From positions 1 through 64,000 of the forward strand of contig CAZMRF010000017.1 of the NCBI GenBank assembly GCA_964568735.1: DNA of 64,000 bases, written 5' to 3'. A model generated the notes under the pieces. The model saw nothing but the letters and a program-made list of their open reading frames with translations. It did no database searches and was not told the DNA's origin. This document shows positions 39,939 through 47,928 of the stretch, piece by piece. Source of the DNA: CAZMRF01 sp964568735 (GTDB lineage: Bacteria > Acidobacteriota > Polarisedimenticolia > JACPZX01). Every line of letters begins with the position of its first letter. The stretch's first letter is position 1. The position numbers and the translations under genes are program-made.

Positions 39939-40439
39939 GTGAGCACGACCCCCCCTCCCGATGCCGAGCGGGTCCGGATGGGCGAGTACGCGATCCGCAG
40001 CGCCCCGGCCCGTCTCGCGATCTTCGGGCTGGGATCGTGCGTGGCGCTCTTCGTCTGGGAGAGCGAGAGGAGGATCGCGGCGATGGCCCACATCCTCCTG
40101 CCCGCTCCCCTGCCCGATCAGCCGCGGGGCCCCGCGGGCAAGTACGCGGACACCGCAATCGCGGCCATCGTCGGCGGTATCCTGGAGCTGGGCGGGCGCA
40201 GGGAGCGGCTCATCGCGAAGGTGGCCGGCGGAGCCCACATGTTCGGAGCCACCTCGACTCCCGACCGGGAAACCCTCGGCGAGCGGAACCTCCGGGCAGT
40301 CCTCGAGGGTCTTCGCCGCGACGGCATCGAAGTGGCCGGGATGGACATCGGCGGCTCCTACGGCCGCACGCTCCTGGCCGACGCCTCGACCGGCCTCGTC
40401 CGGATCACCAGCCTGAAGCGCCAGCCGAAAGAGATCTGA
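39939..40439 (+). CDS. cheD: CheD receptor glutamine deamidase
   Basis: 166 residues from a GTG that abuts the cheC stop. CheD deamidates receptor glutamines and binds CheC. The catalytic Cys34 (GLGSCVAL) and His51 (AAMAHILLP) are visible, with the KYADTAI segment following, then AKVAGGAHMF and GERNLRAVLE. All family residues seem intact. Last gene of the che operon; the palindromic element lies 22 bases downstream. Confidence 0.95.
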   Translation: MSTTPPPDAERVRMGEYAIRSAPARLAIFGLGSCVALFVWESERRIAAMAHILLPAPLPDQPRGPAGKYADTAIAAIVGGILELGGRRERLIAKVAGGAHMFGATSTPDRETLGERNLRAVLEGLRRDGIEVAGMDIGGSYGRTLLADASTGLVRITSLKRQPKEI

Positions 40440-40461
40440 GATCGAGCAGATCCGAGATCGA

Positions 40462-40573
40462 GCGCGCCGAAGGGTCGCCCGGAGCGTACGTCTGGAGGCC
40501 GGCCATGACCGGTGATCTGACTTCGACGTAGTTCCGGCCGAAAGTAGGAGCGCAGGGCGGCCCTTCGGCGCGC
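40462..40573. repeat. palindromic repeat element, full copy 2 (112 bp)
   Basis: Outer arms 40462-40480 and 40555-40573 are complementary over 19 bases with one U-G-compatible position, but unrelated in sequence to the arms of copy 1. The 74-base core (40481-40554) matches copy 1 at 21 of 22 bases on the left and 21 of 21 on the right, with a 31-base variable middle of the same length. It fills the gap between convergent cheD and trxA. Confidence 0.85.
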
Positions 40574-40583
40574 GGCCTCAGAC

Positions 40584-40913
40584 TCAGAGGTGGCGCTGGA
40601 TCATTCCGGCGATCGCCTCGCGGGGCTGCGCGCCCACGATCTGGTCGGCGACCTTGCCGTTCTTGAAGAGCAGCATGGTGGGGATGCTCATGATGCCGAA
40701 CTTGGCTGCCGTGGAGGGATTGCTGTCCACGTCGAGCTTCCCGATCCGGGCCTTCCCCTTGTACTCCTTCGAGAGCGCTTCCAGAATGGGCGCGACGGCC
40801 CGGCAGGGACCGCACCATGTGGCCCAGAAATCAACGAGGAGGGGCCCACCCTCCTTCCTGCTGATTTCTTCCTCGAAGTTGCCGTCCGTGAGGACGATCA
40901 TGTCGTTGCCCAT
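40584..40913 (-). CDS. trxA: thioredoxin
   Basis: 109 residues with the active site WCGPC (Cys34, Cys37), VDFWATWCGPCRAVAP and the cis-proline loop SIPTMLLF. The ATG at 40913 has an AGAGG ribosome-binding site; the longer open frame upstream has no family sequence. General cytoplasmic disulfide reductase; no thioredoxin reductase gene is in the window. Confidence 0.97.
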   Translation of the reverse strand: MGNDMIVLTDGNFEEEISRKEGGPLLVDFWATWCGPCRAVAPILEALSKEYKGKARIGKLDVDSNPSTAAKFGIMSIPTMLLFKNGKVADQIVGAQPREAIAGMIQRHL

Positions 40914-40955
40914 CGAATCCTCTGCTCCCTTGGCTGAATGGCTGGACGGCTGCGC

Positions 40956-40985
40956 TAGTCCGGGTGGATCGAAGGCCAATATAAC
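40956..40985 (+). promoter_or_regulatory. possible promoter for rsmA
   Basis: TAGTCC (40956-40961) and TATAAC (40980-40985) with an 18-base spacer lie 50 bases before the rsmA start. On the other strand the same A/T patch reads TATATT and could serve trxA. The -35 is poor. Confidence 0.3.
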
Positions 40986-41036
40986 ACGCCTCCCGGCGCC
41001 GCTATTCCACGCCGTGATGCGAGCGGAGATCTGATC

Positions 41037-41876
41037 GTGGCGGGCTCGCGTCCGCGCCGCGCCGGCTCCGCGCGCCGCAAGTCGCTGGGCCAGAACTTCC
41101 TTCGCAACCTCGCCGCGGCCGACAGGATCGTCGAGCTCTTCGCTCCCTCGCCTGGAGAGGTTGTCCTCGAGGTCGGCCCCGGGGAGGGCGTCCTCACCGA
41201 GCGCCTCCTGGATCGGGGTGCCGTCGTCGTCGCCATCGAGCGCGACACGGATCTGGCGGAGGCCACGGCGCGGCGCCTTGGAGGCAAGCAGGGGCTCCAC
41301 CTGCACCCGGGAGACGCGCGGCGCCTCCCCCTCGAGCCCCTTCTGCTTCCCCACCTGCCGCCGGGGGGACGGGCACGGGTCCTCTCGAACCTCCCCTACT
41401 CCGCCGGAACCGACATCCTCATCCGCCTCCTGCGCCACCGTGTGCTCCTGGCGGGGATCATGGTGATGCTGCAGCGTGAGGTCGCCGACAGGATCTGCGC
41501 GCCGCCCGGCAGCCGCGTCTACGGCTCGATCTCCGTCCTCGCGCAGTACTTCACCGAGCCGCGCCGGCTCATGACGCTCGAGCCGGGCTCCTTCTCTCCT
41601 CCTCCCAGGGTGCGCAGCGCCGTCGTGAGCCTTCCTTTCCGCCCCGTCCTTGAGCTCTACGGTGAAGCCGAGAGCCGCTACGGCAGCTTCATCCACGCCG
41701 CCTTCCACAGCCGCCGCCGCACGCTGCCGCACAACCTGGCCCCCGCCTGGAACTGCGCCGCTCCCGAGGCGGCCCGGCAGATCGCGGAGGCGGGGATCGA
41801 TCCTCGAAGGAGACCCGAGAGCCTCGATCGATCCGAGTTCCTGGTCCTCTTCAATGCGGGGCCGCCGGGGGTATAA
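41037..41876 (+). CDS. rsmA: 16S rRNA dimethyladenosine transferase RsmA/KsgA
   Basis: Dimethylates the two adjacent adenines near the 3' end of 16S rRNA. 279 residues from GTG. Family landmarks: KSLGQNFLRN, the SAM site VLEVGPGEGVLTE, the catalytic NLPYSAGT, and FSPPPRVRSAVVSLPF. Complete. Divergent from trxA and followed by rnj after 95 bases. Confidence 0.96.
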   Translation: MAGSRPRRAGSARRKSLGQNFLRNLAAADRIVELFAPSPGEVVLEVGPGEGVLTERLLDRGAVVVAIERDTDLAEATARRLGGKQGLHLHPGDARRLPLEPLLLPHLPPGGRARVLSNLPYSAGTDILIRLLRHRVLLAGIMVMLQREVADRICAPPGSRVYGSISVLAQYFTEPRRLMTLEPGSFSPPPRVRSAVVSLPFRPVLELYGEAESRYGSFIHAAFHSRRRTLPHNLAPAWNCAAPEAARQIAEAGIDPRRRPESLDRSEFLVLFNAGPPGV

Positions 41877-41971
41877 TCCCTGTCCATGTCCGGGCCCTGC
41901 ATCGTCACCCGGCCCGCCAGCCCGCTCGTCACGAGCCGGCGGAGCGTGGCCCGGCGGCTGGAAAACCCGCG

Positions 41972-43654
41972 ATGACCACCGGAGGAGGCCCCACGGCAGC
42001 CATCCCGCTTCAGATCACCCCCCTCGGCGGCCTGGGGGAGTTCGGCATGAACATGATGGCCCTCCGGTACGGCGAGGCCATCATCGTGGTCGACACGGGC
42101 CTCATGTTCCCGGACGAGAGCGATCACGGCGTCGATTTCATCGTGCCGGACATGTCCTGCCTCCTCGAGATGCCCGGAGCCATCCACGGCATCCTCCTGA
42201 CCCACGGGCACGAAGATCACATCGGCGCCCTCCCTCATCTCCTCGGAAAGGCGCGCGCCCCGGTCTACGGCACCCGCTTCACGCTGGGCATGGCGCGCAA
42301 GCGCCTCGACGAATACCAGATCGGCATCGCGGATGACGCGCTGCGGATCGTCTCGGCAGGCGACGTGGTCACGCTGGGGCCCTTCACCATCGAGTTCATC
42401 CGCGTCACGCACAGCATCCCGGACGCCGTGGCGCTGGCCATCCGCACTCCCGTGGGCACCATCATCCACACGGCCGATTTCAAGATGGACCAGACCCCGG
42501 TGGACGGGCTACCCATCAACCTGGCTCGCTTCAGCCAGTACGGCGACGAAGGGGTCCTCGCGCTTCTGTCGGACAGCACGAACGCGGCCCGGCCCGGCTT
42601 CACGCCTTCGGAGCGCAACGTGGGGCACCACCTGGAGCCCCTGATGATGTCGGCCCGAGGGCGCATCGTGGTGACCACCTTCGCCAGCAACATCCACCGC
42701 CTCCAGCAGGTGATCAACATCGCCTCGAGGATGGGCCGGAAGGTGGCGCTGACCGGGCGGAGCATGATGCAGAACGTCCAGACGGCCCAGGAGCTGGGAT
42801 ACATGCGTGTGGCCGAGGGCTGCCTGATCGACGGCCGCGATGCGTCGGCCTATCCTGCCTCCGATCTGGTCGTCCTCGCCTCGGGGAGCCAGGGTGAGCC
42901 CATGAGCGCCATGGCGCGGATCGCGCTCGATCACCACAGCGACGTGGCCGTGGGCCCAGGCGACCTGGTCATCCTCTCCGCGAGGAGGATCCCGGGCAAC
43001 GAGGTTCCCATCGGGCGGATGGTCAACCACCTCTGCCGGCGCGGCGCGGACGTCCTGCTCGACGACACGCCGGGCATCCACGTCTCGGGCCACGCCAGCC
43101 GGGAGGAGCTGAAGCTCATGCTCGCGCTGACCCGCCCGAAGTTCTTCATCCCCGTCCACGGCGACTTCCACCACCTCTCCCAGCACGCGGGCCTCGCCCG
43201 CGAGATGGGCTTCGGCGAGGCGAACGTGCTCCTCGCCGAGACCGGGGACCAGATCGAGCTCACCTCCGAGTCCGCCGCCATCACCGGCAAGATCCCCGTG
43301 GGCTCGGTCTACATCGACGGGAGGCTCGACGAGGTGGACGAGATGGTGATCCGCGACCGGCGGCACATCGCCGCCGACGGGGTCATCATGCCCATCGTCG
43401 TCATCAACAAGCACAACGGCGAGCTGGAGGCTCCCCCGGAGATGGTGACGCGGGGCTTCGTCTGGGCGCCGGACTCGGAGCGGCTCATGGAAGAGGCCGG
43501 CCGGGTGATCACGGAGTCCATCGAGGATTCGACTCTCGAAGAGCGGACCGACGACGGATTCGTCCGCTCCCGCATCGTCTCCGATCTCAAGCGATTCATG
43601 CGCAAGCGCACCCGGAAACGCCCCCTGATCATCCCCGTCGTGATGGAGATCTGA
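41972..43654 (+). CDS. rnj: ribonuclease J
   Basis: 560 residues. A metallo-beta-lactamase/beta-CASP nuclease with 5'-3' exo- and endonuclease activity in mRNA decay and rRNA maturation. Metal-binding motif THGHEDHIGALP near residues 75-86, DTGLMFPDE, the beta-CASP region with SDSTNA and ASGSQGEPMSA, and the HVSGHASREELK C-motif. It starts GGLGEFGMNMM as in RNase J. One base before ftsK. Confidence 0.96.
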   Translation: MTTGGGPTAAIPLQITPLGGLGEFGMNMMALRYGEAIIVVDTGLMFPDESDHGVDFIVPDMSCLLEMPGAIHGILLTHGHEDHIGALPHLLGKARAPVYGTRFTLGMARKRLDEYQIGIADDALRIVSAGDVVTLGPFTIEFIRVTHSIPDAVALAIRTPVGTIIHTADFKMDQTPVDGLPINLARFSQYGDEGVLALLSDSTNAARPGFTPSERNVGHHLEPLMMSARGRIVVTTFASNIHRLQQVINIASRMGRKVALTGRSMMQNVQTAQELGYMRVAEGCLIDGRDASAYPASDLVVLASGSQGEPMSAMARIALDHHSDVAVGPGDLVILSARRIPGNEVPIGRMVNHLCRRGADVLLDDTPGIHVSGHASREELKLMLALTRPKFFIPVHGDFHHLSQHAGLAREMGFGEANVLLAETGDQIELTSESAAITGKIPVGSVYIDGRLDEVDEMVIRDRRHIAADGVIMPIVVINKHNGELEAPPEMVTRGFVWAPDSERLMEEAGRVITESIEDSTLEERTDDGFVRSRIVSDLKRFMRKRTRKRPLIIPVVMEI

Positions 43655-43655
43655 G

Positions 43656-45920
43656 ATGGCGAGGATTCCGAGGCTCGGAGAGGCGATGGGCGTCCTGCTC
43701 CTGTCCGCCTCTCTCGTGCTCGGCCTCGCGCTCATCTCCCATTCGTCGGGAGACCCCTCCTTCTTCGCACGGGGCGGCGGCGACGCGCACAACCTGATCG
43801 GGCGCTTCGGCGCGACGCTGTCGGAGGCCTTCCTGCAGCTCTTCGGCCTGGGCTCCTTCGCGGTGGCCGCGGCCGGCTGCTGGGTCGGGGTCCGCCACCT
43901 CTTCGGCCGGGGCGGGCCCGGAGCCCTGCCGGCGGCCATCGGGGTCGCGGGGCTGCTCCTGGGCCTCCTGCCGCTGCTGCACGCGGTGGCGGGGCGCGGG
44001 CTCCTCGGCGGAGGGCTCGACGCCGGAGGGATCATCGGGACGGCCATTGGCGACGGGCTGCGCGCCTTCCTGAACCCGCTGGGGACGATCCTCTTCTGCC
44101 TGACCATCGTCACCATCTCCGCCATCGTCTCCACCCAGGTCTCATTCCCCAACCTTTTCCTGACCCTGTGGAAGGCGGCCCTGGAGGGGTGGCGCAAGGC
44201 ACGGCTTCAGCTCGCGCGGTGGCAGGAGCGCCGCCGCAAGGACAGGATGCGCCGCGACGTCCTGCGCAAGCAGGAGGAACGGCAGCGTTCGCTCGCCCCG
44301 AGCGCGGAGCCGAAGCTCTCGACCTCACGAGCCGCCGAGCCCCGGCCCGCTCCCGCGCTCCCTCCCGCTCCACCCGCCCCACCGGCTCCCGCGATGGCAG
44401 CGCGTGCCGAGGCCCACGCAGCCCCCGCGCACTCCCAGGCCCGCCTTCCGATCGGGCCCGGCAAGCACGAGTTCACGCTTCCGCCGACCACGCTCTTCAC
44501 CGCCGCCTCGGCCTCCGCAGCGGTCGACGACCGCGAGCTTTTCGCGCGCGCGAAGACGCTCACCGAGAAGTGCCGGGAGTTCGGCGTCGATGGATCGGTC
44601 ATCGAGATCCACCCGGGCCCCGTGGTCACGACCTTCGAGTTCAAGCCCGAGGCCGGGATCAAGTACAGCAAGATCGTCTCGCTCTCCGACGACCTCTGCC
44701 TGGCGCTGGAGGCCGAATCGGTCCGCATCGATCGCATCTCCGGGAAGTCCACCGTGGGGATCGAGGTGCCCAACAAGACCCGCGAGACCATCTACATCCG
44801 CGAAGTTCTAGAAAGTGAGAAGTACCGGCGCTCGCACTCGAAGCTGGCCCTCGCCCTGGGAAAGAAGATCGACGGGGAGGTCTACGTCTCCGACCTGGCC
44901 CGCATGCCCCACCTCCTCATCGCCGGGGCCACGGGGGCCGGGAAGTCTGTGACCCTCAACGCCATCATCGCGAGCATCCTCTGCCGGGCCACCCCCGACG
45001 AGGTCAAGTTCATCTTCATCGACACGAAGCGGCTCGAGCTGGGGATTTACGAGAACATCCCGCACCTGCTGACACCCGTGGTGGCCGAGGCCAAGAAGGC
45101 GAGCAACGCCCTGCGCTGGGCGACGGCCGAGATGGAGAGACGCTACAAGCTGCTGTCCGGATGCAACGTGAGGAATATCGACCACTACAACGCGCAGATC
45201 CGGCAGGGGCGGCTCACCCCGCAGCAGGTGGCCGACGGGGCCACCGAGCTGAAACCTCTCCCCTACATCCTGGTCGTCATCGACGAGCTGGCGGATCTCA
45301 TGATCCTCGCGGCGCGGGACGTTGAAGACTCGATCACCCGCCTGGCGCAGATGGCGCGCGCGGTGGGCATCCATCTCATCCTCTCGACCCAGCGCCCCTC
45401 CGTGGACGTTCTGACGGGCGTCATCAAGGCGAATCTCCCCTCGCGCATCGCGCTGCGCGTCTCCTCCAAGGTGGACTCGCGCACCATCATCGACGGCAAC
45501 GGCGCCGAGAAGCTCCTCGGCAACGGCGACATGCTCTTCCTGCCGCCGGGCAGCGCGCGCCTGATCCGGATCCACGCCTCCTACATCAGCGACAACGAGT
45601 GCCAGGCCCTCGCGGAATACCTCCGCAAGCAGTCGCGGCCGGAGTTCGACGAATCGGTCACGGTCGAAAAGAAGAAGATCGAGGAGATCGACGGCGAGGC
45701 CGATACCATGTTCCCGGAGGCCGTCCGGCTCGCCATCGACCTGCGCCAGGTCTCCGCCTCCCATCTCCAGCGCCGGCTCCGGCTCGGCTACGCGCGGGCG
45801 GCGCGCCTGGTGGACATGATGGAGGCCCGCGGAATAGTCGGGCCCGCCGACGGGAGCAAGCCCCGCGAGGTGCTGGTCGGCCCCGAGTACCTGGAGCGGA
45901 TGGCCGCGGGAGCCGCCTGA
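43656..45920 (+). CDS. ftsK: DNA translocase FtsK
   Basis: 754 residues. Four N-terminal membrane helices (residues ~10-165), a Pro/Ala-rich linker (~200-275), then the RecA-like motor with Walker A GATGAGKS near residue 430, Walker B ILVVIDELADLM, and a C-terminal winged-helix gamma domain (SASHLQRRLRLGYARAARLVDMMEARGIVGP) that reads KOPS/SRS sites. The linker is short compared with Escherichia coli. A residue change in the phosphate-loop region, FIDTKRLELGIYE where FIDPKMLEL is usual, is noted but not disabling. Confidence 0.95.
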   Translation: MARIPRLGEAMGVLLLSASLVLGLALISHSSGDPSFFARGGGDAHNLIGRFGATLSEAFLQLFGLGSFAVAAAGCWVGVRHLFGRGGPGALPAAIGVAGLLLGLLPLLHAVAGRGLLGGGLDAGGIIGTAIGDGLRAFLNPLGTILFCLTIVTISAIVSTQVSFPNLFLTLWKAALEGWRKARLQLARWQERRRKDRMRRDVLRKQEERQRSLAPSAEPKLSTSRAAEPRPAPALPPAPPAPPAPAMAARAEAHAAPAHSQARLPIGPGKHEFTLPPTTLFTAASASAAVDDRELFARAKTLTEKCREFGVDGSVIEIHPGPVVTTFEFKPEAGIKYSKIVSLSDDLCLALEAESVRIDRISGKSTVGIEVPNKTRETIYIREVLESEKYRRSHSKLALALGKKIDGEVYVSDLARMPHLLIAGATGAGKSVTLNAIIASILCRATPDEVKFIFIDTKRLELGIYENIPHLLTPVVAEAKKASNALRWATAEMERRYKLLSGCNVRNIDHYNAQIRQGRLTPQQVADGATELKPLPYILVVIDELADLMILAARDVEDSITRLAQMARAVGIHLILSTQRPSVDVLTGVIKANLPSRIALRVSSKVDSRTIIDGNGAEKLLGNGDMLFLPPGSARLIRIHASYISDNECQALAEYLRKQSRPEFDESVTVEKKKIEEIDGEADTMFPEAVRLAIDLRQVSASHLQRRLRLGYARAARLVDMMEARGIVGPADGSKPREVLVGPEYLERMAAGAA

Positions 45921-45927
45921 CGGCGCG

Positions 45928-47829
45928 ATGAAGGCGCTCCTCTCCTCGGTGGGCGCCTCGCTCCTCCTCGCCGCCCTCTTCGTCCAGCTCTTTACCGCGT
46001 CGCGCTCGACCTCGGCCGTCGTGGACGAGCCGGCTCACCTGACGGCCGGGTACCTAGCGCTCACCCGGGGCGACCTCGGCGTGAACCGCGAGCACCCGCC
46101 GCTCATCAAGGCGATCGCGGCGCTTCCCCTCCTGGTCGTGAAGCCGCGCCTCCCCGAGCCCGCGCCGGGAGGCCCGCTTCCCGGCACGGAGGACTTCGAG
46201 TTCCACTACTCGAGGGAGTTCCTCTACCGGGCGAACGACGCCGGGCGCCTCCTCGCCGCCGCCCGCCTTCCCATGATGATCCTGACGGTCCTCCTGGGCG
46301 CGGTGCTCTTCGTCTGGACCCGTGAGATCGCCGGGGCGGGCGCCGCCCTTGCCGCCCTCGCGCTCTTCTCCTTCGAGCCCGGCATCCTGGGCCACGGCCG
46401 CCTCGTGACGACCGATCTGGGAGCTGCCTTTTTCATCATGGCCACGCTCTGGACGCTGCGGCTCACGCTCAGGCGGGGCTCCCTCATGGGTGCGATGGCC
46501 TGCGGGCTCCTTCTGGGCTGCGCCCTGCTCGCGAAGTTCTCCACGCTGCTTCTCCTTCCGATCGGCGGGCTGCTCCTCCTGCTCGATCGCTTCCTGCGCA
46601 GCAGGGAAGCCGACGCAGGAGGGCATGGCGTCGACCGGGCCGGGGAGGCGAGGCGTCGGGCAGAGGCAACTCGTGAGCCCGGGGGCGAAGGCTCAGCTCC
46701 GGCGCCGGGCGGCTCTCAGGCTCCCACTCGAGGGAGTCGTCCCGATCGAAGTAACGGCTGGGGGCGCACGGCGATCCTCGCCGCGATCGTCCTGCTCACG
46801 GGCTGGCTCGTTCTCCTGGCCGGGTATGGGTTCAAGGGCTTCCCGCTCCCTTCGCTCTACGTCGAGGGGCTCCAGCTCGCGAGATTGAAGAACGTGACGC
46901 TCGAGGGGCCGACCTATCTCATGGGCGAGATCTCGGCGAACGGCTTCTGGTCCTATTACCTGATCGCCCTCCTCGTGAAGACTCCCATCCCGCTCCTGCT
47001 CCTCTCTGCGGTAGGGAGTGTCTCGCTTCTGCGCCACCCCTCGTGGCGTCGGGAGGCGCTCTGGCTGCTCCTTCCCCCCGCGTCCTGGATTGTCGCGATG
47101 AGCGCTCTGACCCACGCCCAGATCGGGGTCCGCTACGTCCTGCCCGCGGTCCCCTTCCTGTGCGCCGCCGCCGGGGCCGGCCTGCCGGTGCTCGCGGGTG
47201 CCCTTTCGCGACGCGGGAGCAAGGAGGATGGCGCGGCTCTCCAGGCGCTCAAGGCGCGTGGCGGTGGAAGCGCCGAGGAGGCCGCGGCCGGTGCGGGCTC
47301 GACCGCGTGCGTGGCGGCGGGCGGCGTGGCCGGCCCGGGGCGGGCGCCCGCTCGGGCACGGGCTGTGGTGGTCGTGGCGTCAGCCATCATTCTGATCGGC
47401 TGGCAGGCGGCCTCGACGCTGGCCGCCCATCCCTACCACCTCTCCTGGTTCAACGCCCTTGCGGGTGGATCGCAGAACGGATGGAAGTGGCTCGCCGATT
47501 CGAACGTGGACTGGGGGCAGGATCTGATCGGGCTGCGCCGGTGGCAGGAGGGGGCCGGGAATCCTCCCGTGAACCTCTACTACTTCGGCACCGCCGACCC
47601 CGAAGCCGAGGGGATCCGCCGCTACCCGTACGGGGAGGTTCATCCCGGCTGGTTCGCGGTGAGCGCGACGCACCTTGCCGGCGTCTACCTGCCCGACAGG
47701 GACTACTTCGCGGTGCTCAGGGAGAGGAAGCCCGACGTGAGCATCGGGGGATCGATCTTTCTCTATCACCTCGACCCTGTCCCCGCGCCGCTCCTCGAGC
47801 CGCTGCGCCGCCGGGGCCCTTCGCCTTGA
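45928..47829 (+). CDS. polytopic glycosyltransferase-like membrane protein (GT39/ArnT-like)
   Basis: 633 residues with about ten membrane helices. The first luminal loop has DEPAHLTAGY and REHPPLIKA, the acidic motif and HPP typical of the GT-C fold (PMT/ArnT). Two low-complexity insertions stand in loops: ~230-270 (GAGEARRR/GGSQAPTRG type) and ~430-480 (Gly/Ala-rich). The C-terminal segment SNVDWGQDLIGLRRW is a recurrent family motif in bacterial relatives. It probably transfers a sugar from a polyprenyl-phosphate carrier; acceptor unknown. Seven bases after ftsK. Confidence 0.8.
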   Translation: MKALLSSVGASLLLAALFVQLFTASRSTSAVVDEPAHLTAGYLALTRGDLGVNREHPPLIKAIAALPLLVVKPRLPEPAPGGPLPGTEDFEFHYSREFLYRANDAGRLLAAARLPMMILTVLLGAVLFVWTREIAGAGAALAALALFSFEPGILGHGRLVTTDLGAAFFIMATLWTLRLTLRRGSLMGAMACGLLLGCALLAKFSTLLLLPIGGLLLLLDRFLRSREADAGGHGVDRAGEARRRAEATREPGGEGSAPAPGGSQAPTRGSRPDRSNGWGRTAILAAIVLLTGWLVLLAGYGFKGFPLPSLYVEGLQLARLKNVTLEGPTYLMGEISANGFWSYYLIALLVKTPIPLLLLSAVGSVSLLRHPSWRREALWLLLPPASWIVAMSALTHAQIGVRYVLPAVPFLCAAAGAGLPVLAGALSRRGSKEDGAALQALKARGGGSAEEAAAGAGSTACVAAGGVAGPGRAPARARAVVVVASAIILIGWQAASTLAAHPYHLSWFNALAGGSQNGWKWLADSNVDWGQDLIGLRRWQEGAGNPPVNLYYFGTADPEAEGIRRYPYGEVHPGWFAVSATHLAGVYLPDRDYFAVLRERKPDVSIGGSIFLYHLDPVPAPLLEPLRRRGPSP

Positions 47830-47928
47830 TGCACCGATCCAGCACAGGTACCTTCTGGACCTCATGAGACTCCGCGCTCAATTCATCGCGCGCCCATCAC
47901 TGACTTCCGTCCGCGTTTTCCCATCGAG

